Assembly (NCBI GenBank): GCA_005502805.1
Contig: SCMY01000002.1
Coordinates: 558,001-622,000, forward strand
Length of the DNA: 64,000 nt
From: Rhizobiales bacterium 2SD
Lineage (GTDB): Bacteria > Pseudomonadota > Alphaproteobacteria > Rhizobiales > Beijerinckiaceae
Reading direction: 5' to 3'
The translations under genes and the position numbers were made by a program. Shown in pieces: positions 44,749 to 53,323 of the stretch. Under the pieces are notes generated by a model that saw only the letters and a list, made by a program, of their open reading frames with translations, did not search any database and had not been told where the DNA came from. Within the stretch, counting starts at the first letter, position 1; each line of letters opens with the position of its first letter.

Positions 44749-46062
44749 ATGCCGACCGATCTCGCTGAACACCCGCAACCCATCGGCCTCGCCGCCGCCT
44801 TCGCCCGCCGCGGCATCCATTATGGCTGGGCCGTGGCGGCGGTGACCTTCCTGACCATGCTGGTCACCGCCGGTGCGGTGGGCGCGCCCGGCGTGCTGAT
44901 CCTGCCGCTGCAGAAGGAGTTCGGCTGGGCGACCTCCGAGATCTCCTCGGCACTGGCGGTCCGGCTGCTGCTGTTCGGGCTGATGGCGCCCTTCGCTGCC
45001 GCCTTCATGAACCGCTTCGGCGTCCGTCCCGTCGCCATGGTGGCGCTCAGCCTGATCGCGGCGAGCATCATCGGCTCCTTCTTCATGACGCAGCTCTGGC
45101 AGCTGGTGCTGCTCTGGGGCTTCGTGCTCGGCTTCGGCACGGGCCTCACCGCCATGGTGCTCGGCGCCACTGTCGCGACCCGCTGGTTCGTGCAGCGCCG
45201 CGGCCTCGTCGTCGGCCTGCTCACCGCCAGCACCGCAACTGGCCAGCTCGTCTTCCTGCCCCTGCTCGCCGCCCTGACCGAGCAGGTCGGCTGGCGCGCC
45301 GCCATGACCTTCGTGCTCGGCATGATCGCCCTCGCTGCGCTCGGCATCCTCGCTCTGATGCGCGATCGGCCGGTCGATGTCGGCCTTGCCCCCTTTGGCG
45401 CAACGCAGATCGTGCCGCCCCCGGCGCAAACCTCCAGCCTTGGGGCGATGCTGGCCTCGCCGCTCGTGGCGCTGCGCGACGCGGCGAAGACCAGCACATT
45501 CTGGATCCTGTTCGGCACCTTCTTCGTCTGTGGCGCCAGCACCAACGGGCTGGTGCAGACCCATTTCGTCGCGCTCTGCGGCGATTACGGCATGGCGGCG
45601 GTGACGGCGGCGAGCGTGCTCGCGGTCATCGGCATCTTCGACTTCCTCGGCACGGTCGGTTCCGGCTGGCTCTCCGACCGCTATGACAGCCGCTGGCTGC
45701 TGTTCTGGTATTACGGCCTGCGCGGTCTCTCGCTGCTGTTCCTGCCCTTCACCGACTTCTCCTTCTACGGCCTCTCGATCTTCGCGATCTTCTACGGGCT
45801 CGACTGGGTCGCGACCGTGCCGCCGACGATCAAGATCGCCGCCGACCGCTTCGGCGAGAAGGCGACGCTGGTCTTCGGCTGGGTCTTCACCGGCCACCAG
45901 CTCGGCGCCGCCTTCGCCGCCTATGGCGCCGGCTTCAGCCGCACCGTCTATGACAGCTACCTGCCGGCCTTCTTCATCGCCGGAGCGCTCTGCCTCTTCG
46001 CCGCCGGCTTCTGCATCATGATGCGGGGCGGCGAGCCCAAGCCGATCCCGGCCGCTGCCTGA
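44749..46062 (+). CDS. MFS transporter
   Basis: A 437-residue major facilitator with 12 predicted helices. The first segment GWAVAAVTFLTMLVTAGAV is followed by the loop 2-3 motif MNRFGVRPVAM, a central cytoplasmic loop near residues 205-235, and a second-half motif LSDRYDSRWLL. It resembles the oxalate/formate-antiporter-like and monocarboxylate-like branch. It is controlled by the MarR protein just upstream and is followed after 14 nt by an SDR gene, so it may import an acid or export a toxic product. Substrate unknown. Confidence 0.9.
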   Translation: MPTDLAEHPQPIGLAAAFARRGIHYGWAVAAVTFLTMLVTAGAVGAPGVLILPLQKEFGWATSEISSALAVRLLLFGLMAPFAAAFMNRFGVRPVAMVALSLIAASIIGSFFMTQLWQLVLLWGFVLGFGTGLTAMVLGATVATRWFVQRRGLVVGLLTASTATGQLVFLPLLAALTEQVGWRAAMTFVLGMIALAALGILALMRDRPVDVGLAPFGATQIVPPPAQTSSLGAMLASPLVALRDAAKTSTFWILFGTFFVCGASTNGLVQTHFVALCGDYGMAAVTAASVLAVIGIFDFLGTVGSGWLSDRYDSRWLLFWYYGLRGLSLLFLPFTDFSFYGLSIFAIFYGLDWVATVPPTIKIAADRFGEKATLVFGWVFTGHQLGAAFAAYGAGFSRTVYDSYLPAFFIAGALCLFAAGFCIMMRGGEPKPIPAAA

Positions 46063-46076
46063 ACGGAGACCTGACG

Positions 46077-46769
46077 ATGACTTCCCTGCCCTATCGCAGC
46101 GCCCTGATCGTCGGCGCCGGTTCCGGAATCAGCGCCTCGGTTGCGCGTGCGCTGGCGGCGCAAAGCGTCAAGGTCGGCCTCGCCGCCCGCAACACCGAGA
46201 AGCTCGCCGCGCTCGCGGCCGAGACCGGCGCCGCGACCTTCAAGGTCGATGCCTCCGATCCGGTGGCCGTCGCCGGCCTGTTCGAGGCCGCCGACGCCCA
46301 GATCGGCGAGCCCGACGTCGTCATCTACAATGCCAGCGGCCGGTTGCGCGGGCCGATCGCCGAGCTCGATCCCGCAGGGGTCGCGCAGGCGCTCGCGGTC
46401 ACCGCCTATGGCGCTTTCCTGGTGACGCAGCAGGCGGCCAAGCGGATGCTGCCGCATGGCCGCGGCGCCATCCTGCTGACCGGCGCAACCGCCGGCATCA
46501 AGGGCTTCGCGCTGTCGGCGCCCTTCGCCATGGGCAAGTTCGCCTTGCGGGGGCTTGCCCAAAGCGCCGCGCGCGAGCTCGGGCCGAAAGGCATCCATGT
46601 CGCGCATTTCGTCATCGACGGCGCGGTGCGCAGCACCCGCCATTCCGACACCAATGACAACACGCTCGATCCGGACGCGATCGCCCAGAGCTATCTCGAT
46701 GTGCTCAGGCAGCCGCGCAGCGCCTGGTCGCTCGAGGTCGAGCTCCGGCCCTGGGTCGAGAGCTTCTGA
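46077..46769 (+). CDS. Short-chain dehydrogenase/reductase
   Basis: A 230-residue SDR. The cofactor motif reads VGAGSGISASVARAL instead of the usual TGxxxGIG, and the next Rossmann segment is LAARNTEKL. YNASG replaces NNAG, and the usual YxxxK site is altered: the segment around residues 145-160 reads ALSAPFAMGKFAL, with Phe at the tyrosine position and the Lys kept. This suggests altered or lost reductase activity. In an operon with the MFS gene. Confidence 0.8.
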   Translation: MTSLPYRSALIVGAGSGISASVARALAAQSVKVGLAARNTEKLAALAAETGAATFKVDASDPVAVAGLFEAADAQIGEPDVVIYNASGRLRGPIAELDPAGVAQALAVTAYGAFLVTQQAAKRMLPHGRGAILLTGATAGIKGFALSAPFAMGKFALRGLAQSAARELGPKGIHVAHFVIDGAVRSTRHSDTNDNTLDPDAIAQSYLDVLRQPRSAWSLEVELRPWVESF

Positions 46770-46776
46770 GGGCCGT

Positions 46777-47448
46777 TCAGAGTTTCTCCATCGGCGGCAC
46801 CTTGAAGGTCTCGACCGTCGAGGCGCCACCGGCGAGCAGCACCTCCCATTCGGATTCCGCCTTCACCCGCGCCAAACAGGGCGCGAGCTTGGCCTCGACC
46901 AGCCCATGCGGCACGAAGACGAGGCCGTCATCGTCACCGACGACGAGGTCATGCGGTTGGACCGCAACGCCGCCGAAGACGATCGGCCCGTTGACGATGC
47001 CGCGCTCCATCGAGGAGGGGCCGCGCGGCATGATCCAGCGCGAGAAGAAGACAAAGTCCGGCCATTGCGAGACCGGCCCGACATCACGCACGGCGCCGTC
47101 GACGACGACGCCGGCAATGCCCTTGCGCCGGGCCGCGCCACCAAGCAGGTCGCCGATCATCGCCGCATCCTTGCGCCCGCCGGCCGCGACCACGATGACG
47201 TCGCCGCGCTCGGCGACGCTGATCGCATGATGCACCGGCCCGTAATCGGCCGGCTCGCACCAGGCGGTGATCGCCTGGCCGACCAGGCGCTTGCCTGGCG
47301 CGAAGGGCCGCGTCGGCCGGATCGCCGGATCGGCATGGCCGATGCCGCCGAGCTGATCGGCGATCACCGAGCTCGGCACTGCCTGCCAGGCGTCGATCAG
47401 GGCTTGCGGCAGGCGCGGATGGGCGGGCGTGGCAAGACGGGTCGGCAT
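46777..47448 (-). CDS. RraA-like protein (HMG/CHA aldolase or oxaloacetate decarboxylase family)
   Basis: A 223-residue protein of the RraA / 4-hydroxy-4-methyl-2-oxoglutarate aldolase family. GDVIVVAAGG near 86, the GDLLGGAARRKGIAGVVVDGAVRDV block near 101-125 with the catalytic Arg and metal-binding Asp, and a C-terminal GDDDGLVFVP are present. It may cleave HMG-pyruvate-type acids or decarboxylate oxaloacetate; true RNase E inhibitor RraA is shorter. It lies 51 nt downstream of an aminotransferase on the same strand, which could supply a 2-oxo acid. Confidence 0.85.
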   Translation of the reverse strand: MPTRLATPAHPRLPQALIDAWQAVPSSVIADQLGGIGHADPAIRPTRPFAPGKRLVGQAITAWCEPADYGPVHHAISVAERGDVIVVAAGGRKDAAMIGDLLGGAARRKGIAGVVVDGAVRDVGPVSQWPDFVFFSRWIMPRGPSSMERGIVNGPIVFGGVAVQPHDLVVGDDDGLVFVPHGLVEAKLAPCLARVKAESEWEVLLAGGASTVETFKVPPMEKL

Positions 47449-47480
47449 CGGCGTTTCCTCGGTTCTTATGGCTTGTTGGT

Positions 47481-48725
47481 TCAGGCCGCCCGGCCGGGCC
47501 GCTCGGCGAGAAGGCGGCGCACCGCCCGCTCCAGCCGGCGCACGCCCTCGACCAGCACCTCCGGCGGCGAGCGGGTGAAGTTGACCCGCATCGCGCTATT
47601 CAGCGCTCCTGAGGGGTCGAACACGCTCGACGGAACGAAGGCGACATTCTCGGCCAGCGCATGGGCATAGAGGGCGTCGGTGTCGATCGCCTCGTCCTTG
47701 GCCCGCATCCAGACGAACATGCCGCCCGGCGGCACTTCCCACTCGAACCAGTCCGAGAGATGCGTGGTCGCGGCGGCGCAGAGCGCATCGCGGCGCTCGC
47801 GATAGGTCGCGACGATCTTCGGGATGTGCTGCGCCTCGAAATCGCTCTCGATCATCTCCAGCGCGATCGCCTGCGTCAGCAGGCTGGAGGCGATGTCGGT
47901 CGACTGCTTGGCCAGCGCCAGCGTTGCGATCAGCGAAGCCTCGGCCACGACCCAGCCGACGCGCAGCCCCGGCGCCAGGCTTTTCGACAGCGTGCCGAGA
48001 TAGATCACCGGCCCGGCATAGGCCCCGTTCGGATGGCGCTGCGCATGATGAGCGAGGAGGCTAGGCCCCGCCGGCCCGTCGAATTGCAGCGGCAGGTAAG
48101 GATCGTCCTCGAGCAGCCAGGTCCCAGCAGCCTCGAGCTTGTCGAGCAGGGCCCCGCGCTCATCCTGCGAGACCAGCACGCCGGTCGGGTTGGAATAGTT
48201 CGGCACGGCATAGACGAACTTGGCCTGACGCAGCGCCGCATCCTGCCCGGGTGCCTGCAGGCTCCAGTCGAGCTTCTCATAGCGCGGCATGCGCGGGCGC
48301 CAGGCGTCGAGCGCGCCGAGATAGGTCGGGAATTGCGAGAGGATCAGTTCCCCGGGGTCAACCAGCGCCTTACCGACGAGGTCGAGCCCCTGCATCGCGC
48401 CGGTCGTCAGCAGCACGTTCTCCGGCCCGAAGCGGCGCCCGGTCGTGGCGCTGAAGCGCTCGGCGATCGCCGCCCGCAGTGCTGGCAGGCCTTCGATCGC
48501 GCCATATTCCAGGATCTGCGTGCCCCAGCGCGTCAGCGCTCGCTCCTGGGCGGCGGCGATCGCCTCGACCGGATAGATCTCGGAGGCCGGCAAACCGCCA
48601 GCGAGGCTGACGACATCGGGCCGTCCGCCGATCGCCATGAACTGCTGGGTGATGCTGTTGCCGGTCGAGAGCCAGCTGGCCAAGGCCGGCCGCTCTCCCG
48701 GCCGCCGCGCATTCGATGTCACCAT
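47481..48725 (-). CDS. PLP-dependent class I/II aminotransferase (MocR-like catalytic type)
   Basis: A 414-residue fold type I aminotransferase close to the LysN/2-aminoadipate and aromatic transaminase branch. SLAGGLPASEIYP near 44, YGAIEGLPALR near 75, NYSNPTG near 180, EDDPYLPLQF near 210 and the PLP lysine in LGTLSKSLAPGLRVGW near 245 are present; there is no wHTH domain. It is divergent from an Lrp/AsnC regulator across 154 bp, which suggests control by the amino acid it degrades. Followed by the RraA-like gene. Substrate unknown. Confidence 0.9.
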   Translation of the reverse strand: MVTSNARRPGERPALASWLSTGNSITQQFMAIGGRPDVVSLAGGLPASEIYPVEAIAAAQERALTRWGTQILEYGAIEGLPALRAAIAERFSATTGRRFGPENVLLTTGAMQGLDLVGKALVDPGELILSQFPTYLGALDAWRPRMPRYEKLDWSLQAPGQDAALRQAKFVYAVPNYSNPTGVLVSQDERGALLDKLEAAGTWLLEDDPYLPLQFDGPAGPSLLAHHAQRHPNGAYAGPVIYLGTLSKSLAPGLRVGWVVAEASLIATLALAKQSTDIASSLLTQAIALEMIESDFEAQHIPKIVATYRERRDALCAAATTHLSDWFEWEVPPGGMFVWMRAKDEAIDTDALYAHALAENVAFVPSSVFDPSGALNSAMRVNFTRSPPEVLVEGVRRLERAVRRLLAERPGRAA

Positions 48726-48842
48726 GACGCCTGCACCATTGTCCCTTCGAGCGGAAACCTTCGACTTGGCGCGAACATGTAGCACGTCAGATGCGAGATA
48801 TCCGTGCAATAATCGGCCGCTTTACAGGGTCAGCGCGATTTA

Positions 48843-48856
48843 TCACCTTCAGGTGA
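48843..48856. promoter_or_regulatory. Candidate Lrp/AsnC operator
   Basis: TCACCT-TC-AGGTGA, a perfect 6+2+6 palindrome flanked by AT-rich sequence, 23 bp before the Lrp gene and 117 bp from the divergent aminotransferase start. Confidence 0.5.
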
Positions 48857-48879
48857 AAATTATGGAGTGAAACTCGCTC

Positions 48880-49404
48880 ATGATCGAACTCGACCGCATC
48901 GACCGAAAAATCCTGGCCGCGCTGCAGCAGAATGGCCGCATCTCCAATCTCGATCTCGCCGAAGCGGTTGGCCTCTCGCCGACGCCCTGTGCTCGCCGCA
49001 TCAAGCGACTGGAGGAGGCTGGCGTCATCGAGGGCTATGCGGCGAGGATCAGCCCGGCGGCGCTCGGCTTCAGCATCTGCGTCATGGTCAGCGTCAAGCT
49101 CGCCAAGCAGAGCCCGGACGCCGCAGAGCAGTTCATGACCGCGATCCGCGCCCAGCCTGAGATCACCGAGTGCCTGCTGGTCACCGGCAATGTCGACTAT
49201 CTCCTGCGCGTTTGGGTCAAGGACATCGAGGCGCTGCGCAGCTTCATCAGAGAGGCCTTGCAGGCGATCCCCTGCGTCGCCGAGACCTCGACGATGGTCA
49301 TCCTGGAGACACAGAATTCGAACCGGCTGCTGAACGTCCCCGGCCCTGCCCAAGGCCGGAAGGTGCAGCCCGCCCGGCCCGCGCGCGCGGCGGACCGGGA
49401 CTAA
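48880..49404 (+). CDS. Lrp/AsnC-family transcriptional regulator
   Basis: A 174-residue regulator. The helix-turn-helix at about residues 8-55 (ISNLDLAEAVGLSPTPCARRIKRLEE) is followed by the RAM effector domain, with ITECLLVTGNVDYLLRVWV near 103-121. The tail past residue 150 is a basic, low-complexity extension. ATG 48880 follows GGAGTG. Divergent from the aminotransferase gene, its likely target. Confidence 0.92.
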   Translation: MIELDRIDRKILAALQQNGRISNLDLAEAVGLSPTPCARRIKRLEEAGVIEGYAARISPAALGFSICVMVSVKLAKQSPDAAEQFMTAIRAQPEITECLLVTGNVDYLLRVWVKDIEALRSFIREALQAIPCVAETSTMVILETQNSNRLLNVPGPAQGRKVQPARPARAADRD

Positions 49405-49416
49405 CGCTGTTCGCGC

Positions 49417-50754
49417 CTACTTCGCCGCGACCTTGGCCGGTGCCGCCTTGTGGACGCGGCCATTGCTCATCACGAACAGAACGCGCTGCAGTTCGGTGAT
49501 GTCCTTGGTCGGGTCGGAGGCGACGGCGATCACGTCGGCGGCCTTGCCGGGCTCGAGCGTGCCGATCTGCTTTGAGAGGTCGAGCAGGTCGGCCGCGTCG
49601 ACCGTCCCCATCCGGATCGCGACATCGGCCGGAATGCCGGCCTTGACCATCAAGGCGAACTCCTCGGCGTTGTTGCCGTGCTCGCTGACGCCGGTATCGG
49701 TGCCGAAGGCGATCTTGACCCCGCTGCGATAGGCGCGGCCGAGCATGTCGAGCATCAGCGGGCCGACCTGGCGCGCCTTGTCGCGCACCGCCGGCGGCAG
49801 GAAGCCCTCCTCGTCCGCCATCCTCACCACAGTCGCGCCGGCGAGCACGGTCGGGACGAGATAGGCGCCGCTTTTCTTGAACAGGGCGATCGACTCGTCG
49901 TTGAGATAGGTGCCGTGCTCGATCGAATCGACGCCAGCCCGCAGCGCCGCGTTGACGCCGTCGGCGCCATGGGCGTGCACCGCCACCTTGCGCCCCATCG
50001 CATGGGCCGCCTCGACAATGCCTTCGAGCTCATCGTCGAACATCTGCTTGCCGGTGCCGGCTGCGGTATTGCTGAGCACGCCGCCGGTCGCGGTGATCTT
50101 GATCACGTCGGCGCCGCGCTTGATCTGGTTGCGCGCCGCATGGCGGCATTGCTCGCGGCCATTGCAGATGTTGTCGCCGAGCTCGGGGAAGACGTCGGGC
50201 GCGAAGCCGTTGATGTCGGAATGGCCGCCGGTCGCCGAGATCGACTGGCCGGCCGCGACGATGCGTGGCCCGGGCACCTGCCCTCGGCGGATCGCATCGC
50301 GCAAGGCGAGCGCCGGCGCCCCGCGCGAACCGAGATCGCGCACCGTGGTGAAACCGGCATCGAGCGTGCGCCGGGCATAGACCACGCCGTCGAGCGCGAC
50401 GTTCTCGCCGGTCTTCTTGACGCGCTGCAACTCGGTGTCGCGCGCCCGCTCCGAGGTGATGTGAACATGGCTATCGATCAGGCCCGGCAGGACATAGCGG
50501 TCGCCAAGATCGACGACGGTCACCGACTGTGCCGGGGCACCGATGCCGTCGGCCGCGACGAAGCCGTCCTTCAGCTCCTGGATCAGGCTGTTCTTGATGA
50601 TGATGCTGGTCTTGCCCCGGGCCGGCGTGCCGGGAACCGCGAGCACCGAGCCCGCATGAATGATCGTCCAACGGTCGCCGGCCGGCGCTTGTGCCAAGGC
50701 CGCTGGCACGACTGCCACGGTGAGCGCAGCAGCGAGCATGATCGCTTTCGGCAT
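49417..50754 (-). CDS. Secreted metal-dependent amidohydrolase (M38-like peptidase/prolidase group)
   Basis: A 445-residue protein with a signal peptide (MPKAIMLAAALTVAVVPAALAQ). The amidohydrolase barrel shows HVHITSE near 98 (metal His pair), KITATGGVLS near 210 (bridging Lys), KVAVHAHG near 250 (His), VDSIEHGTYL near 272 (His) and FGTDTGVSEHG near 335 (Asp). The late GTLEPGKAADVIAV is typical. The family cleaves Xaa-Pro dipeptides, aryl-proline or organophosphate-like substrates in the periplasm. ATG 50754 is preceded by GGAGG, so the upstream in-frame ATGs at 50787 and 50781 are not needed. Confidence 0.88.
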   Translation of the reverse strand: MPKAIMLAAALTVAVVPAALAQAPAGDRWTIIHAGSVLAVPGTPARGKTSIIIKNSLIQELKDGFVAADGIGAPAQSVTVVDLGDRYVLPGLIDSHVHITSERARDTELQRVKKTGENVALDGVVYARRTLDAGFTTVRDLGSRGAPALALRDAIRRGQVPGPRIVAAGQSISATGGHSDINGFAPDVFPELGDNICNGREQCRHAARNQIKRGADVIKITATGGVLSNTAAGTGKQMFDDELEGIVEAAHAMGRKVAVHAHGADGVNAALRAGVDSIEHGTYLNDESIALFKKSGAYLVPTVLAGATVVRMADEEGFLPPAVRDKARQVGPLMLDMLGRAYRSGVKIAFGTDTGVSEHGNNAEEFALMVKAGIPADVAIRMGTVDAADLLDLSKQIGTLEPGKAADVIAVASDPTKDITELQRVLFVMSNGRVHKAAPAKVAAK

Positions 50755-51089
50755 CGATTTCCTCCATGTCAGCGACGTCATCGCCATCAGCCATCCTGCC
50801 TTGTCGGCTGGGCCTGTCGGTCGGGTGCGTCGCTTGATCGTTGCGCAGGATTATCCCCACGGCTGGGCGCCAATCTGCGGAGGAGAGCGGAAGACCGTCA
50901 ATCGACAGGATGGCCGGTCGCGCATGCCTTGGCCGCAACCCTGACGTGTTCCAATCCTGCCCACACCAGCTTTGCCCGAGCCTCCACCCAATGTCGTAGG
51001 CGACGAGCCGTCCCTCTGGCGTTATCTTCGCTGCAGTGCAACAATCGAGATTGCACGAGCACATCAAGACGGCACGGCAGGGAGCGACC
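50755..51089. other. Divergent promoter region between amidohydrolase and meaA genes
   Basis: About 335 bp with no credible gene. It should hold the promoters of both flanking genes. The only structure I see is the inverted repeat at 51036-51056. Confidence 0.5.
51036..51056. promoter_or_regulatory. Inverted repeat upstream of meaA
   Basis: GTGCAA (51036-51041) and TTGCAC (51051-51056) are separated by 9 bp, 33 bp before the meaA start. TTGCAA-like half-sites are used by ScfR/PccR-type regulators of acyl-CoA genes, so a link is possible but weak. Confidence 0.35.
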
Positions 51090-53075
51090 ATGAACGCGAT
51101 CGATCCGCTTCGGACCCAGACCCAGCGTGACAAGCCCTGGATCTTCCGGACCTATGCCGGCCATTCCGACGCGTCCGAATCGAACAAGCTCTACCGGACC
51201 AATCTCGCCAAGGGCCAGACCGGCCTCTCGGTCGCCTTCGACCTGCCGACCCAGACCGGCTACGACCCTGATCATGTCCTCTCGCGCGGCGAGGTCGGCA
51301 AGGTCGGCGTTCCCATCACCCATCTCGGCGACATGCGGGCGTTGTTCGACCAGATCCCGCTGGCGCAGATGAACACCTCGATGACGATCAACGCGACGGC
51401 GGCCTGGCTGCTCTCGCTCTACATCGCCACCGCCGACGAGCAGGGCGCCGACCGCGCCGCTCTGCAGGGCACGACCCAGAACGACCTCGTCAAGGAATAC
51501 CTGTCGCGCGGCACCTACGTCTTCCCGCCGCGTCCCTCGATGCGACTGACCACCGACATCGTCGTGTTCACGGCGCGCGAATTGCCGAAATGGAACCCGA
51601 CCAACGTCTGCTCCTACCATCTGCAGGAGGCGGGCGCCTCGCCGGTGCAGGAGCTTTCCTTCGCGCTGGCAACCGCGATCGCCCTGCTGGAATCGATCAA
51701 GGCCCGGCCGGAAGTGGCACCCGAGGAGTTTGGCGGCGTCGTTGGCCGCATCTCCTTCTTCGTCAATGCCGGCATGCGCTTCGTCACCGAGCTCTGCAAG
51801 ATGCGGGCTTTCGTCGATCTCTGGGACGAGATCACGCTGAAGCGCTTCAATGTGCTGGAAGAGCAGCACCGCCGCTTCCGCTATGGCGTGCAGGTCAATT
51901 CGCTCGGGCTGACCGAGCCGCAGGCCGAGAACAATGTCTACCGCATCCTGATCGAGATGCTGGCGGTGACGCTGTCGAAGAAGGCCCGCGCCCGCGCCGT
52001 GCAGTTGCCGGCCTGGAACGAGGCGCTCGGCCTGCCGCGCCCCTTCGACCAGCAATGGTCGCTGCGCATGCAGCAGGTGCTGGCCTATGAGACCGACCTG
52101 CTCGAATTCGGCGACATCTTCGACGGTTCGAAGGAGATCGACGCCAAGGTCGAAGCGCTGAAGACAGCCGCGCTGGAGGAACTGGCAAAGATCGACGCCA
52201 TGGGCGGCGCGCTCGCCGCCGTCGAGAGCGGCTATATGAAGAAGGCGCTGGTCGAGAACGGCGCGCGCCGCATCGAGGCGATCGAGCGCGGCGAGCAGGT
52301 CGTCGTCGGTGTCAACAAATTCACCACCAGCGAGCCCTCGCCGCTCTCGGCCGGCGACGGCGCCGTCGTCACCGTGCCGGATTCGGTCGAGATCGAAGCG
52401 GTCGGCCGGCTGAAAGCCTGGCGCGCCGCGCGCGACGGCAAGGCGGTCGAGGCTGCGCTCGCCGAACTCGCCGGCGCTGCGAAGGAAGACCGCAACGTCA
52501 TGCCGGCCTCGATCGCCTGCGCCAAGGCCGGCGTCACCACCGGTGAATGGGCCCAGACCCTGCGCGAGATCTTCGGCGAATACCGCGCCCCAACCGGCGT
52601 CGACACAACCAAGCTCGGCGACGATGCCGGACTCGCCACCGTCAAGGCGGCGGTGGCGAAGGCGACCGAGCGGCTCGGCCGGCCGCCGCGCTTCCTCGTC
52701 GGCAAGCCCGGGCTCGACGGCCATTCGAACGGCGCCGAACAGATCGCCGTGCGCGCCCGCGACGCCGGCATGCAGGTCTCCTATGGCGGCATCCGCCAGA
52801 CGCCGGAGGAGATCGTGACGCAGGCCAGGGAGACGGACGCCGACATCATCGGGCTCTCCATCCTCTCCGGCTCGCATCTCCCGCTGGTGCGCGACGTCAC
52901 GGCGCGCCTGCGCGTCGCCGGCATGGATGTGCCCGTCGTGGTCGGCGGCATCATCCCGCCCGACGACGAGAACGCGCTGCGCAATATGGGCGTCGCCCGG
53001 GTCTATACGCCCAAGGACTTCGCTCTCGACGGCATCATCGGCGACGTCGCCGGTCTGGCGGCGAAGAAGGGCTGA
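51090..53075 (+). CDS. meaA: Ethylmalonyl-CoA mutase (MeaA/Ecm)
   Basis: A 661-residue coenzyme B12-dependent mutase. The TIM-barrel substrate domain (about residues 1-490) has SVAFDLPTQTGYDPDH near 50 and TTQNDLVKEYLSRGTYVFPP near 130. The cobalamin domain (about 530-655) has the DxHxxG motif GLDGHSNGAEQ near 545 and SGSHLPL and VVGGIIP segments. Its length, about 60 residues shorter than methylmalonyl-CoA mutase MutB, and its overall sequence fit MeaA. It converts ethylmalonyl-CoA to methylsuccinyl-CoA in the ethylmalonyl-CoA pathway of acetyl-CoA assimilation. ATG 51090 follows GGGAGCG. Confidence 0.93.
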   Translation: MNAIDPLRTQTQRDKPWIFRTYAGHSDASESNKLYRTNLAKGQTGLSVAFDLPTQTGYDPDHVLSRGEVGKVGVPITHLGDMRALFDQIPLAQMNTSMTINATAAWLLSLYIATADEQGADRAALQGTTQNDLVKEYLSRGTYVFPPRPSMRLTTDIVVFTARELPKWNPTNVCSYHLQEAGASPVQELSFALATAIALLESIKARPEVAPEEFGGVVGRISFFVNAGMRFVTELCKMRAFVDLWDEITLKRFNVLEEQHRRFRYGVQVNSLGLTEPQAENNVYRILIEMLAVTLSKKARARAVQLPAWNEALGLPRPFDQQWSLRMQQVLAYETDLLEFGDIFDGSKEIDAKVEALKTAALEELAKIDAMGGALAAVESGYMKKALVENGARRIEAIERGEQVVVGVNKFTTSEPSPLSAGDGAVVTVPDSVEIEAVGRLKAWRAARDGKAVEAALAELAGAAKEDRNVMPASIACAKAGVTTGEWAQTLREIFGEYRAPTGVDTTKLGDDAGLATVKAAVAKATERLGRPPRFLVGKPGLDGHSNGAEQIAVRARDAGMQVSYGGIRQTPEEIVTQARETDADIIGLSILSGSHLPLVRDVTARLRVAGMDVPVVVGGIIPPDDENALRNMGVARVYTPKDFALDGIIGDVAGLAAKKG

Positions 53076-53323
53076 GAACTCTCCTTCTATCTCAAGACTG
53101 AGTCATCCCAGGTCTCTCCTCGGTCGCCCGGGATGCCTCGTGCCACGCGAGCCACATTCCCCAACTCTCCGCAGGCGCGAAAAGCGCTCAGGCTTCCCCA
53201 AGCGCGTGCGGATGATTATCGTCCCGAAACCGCTCGATTGTCGCCATAGTCCTGGCGCGGATCGAGCTGAATGGCGGCAGCCGGCAGGGCCGCAAGGGAT
53301 TCGCTGAGGAGAGGAATGAGCGC

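Noticed and set aside
44743..45897. 384-residue minus-strand frame opposite the MFS gene
   Set aside because: Arg/Glu/Asp/Gly-rich shadow of a hydrophobic transporter gene; typical GC-rich antisense frame.
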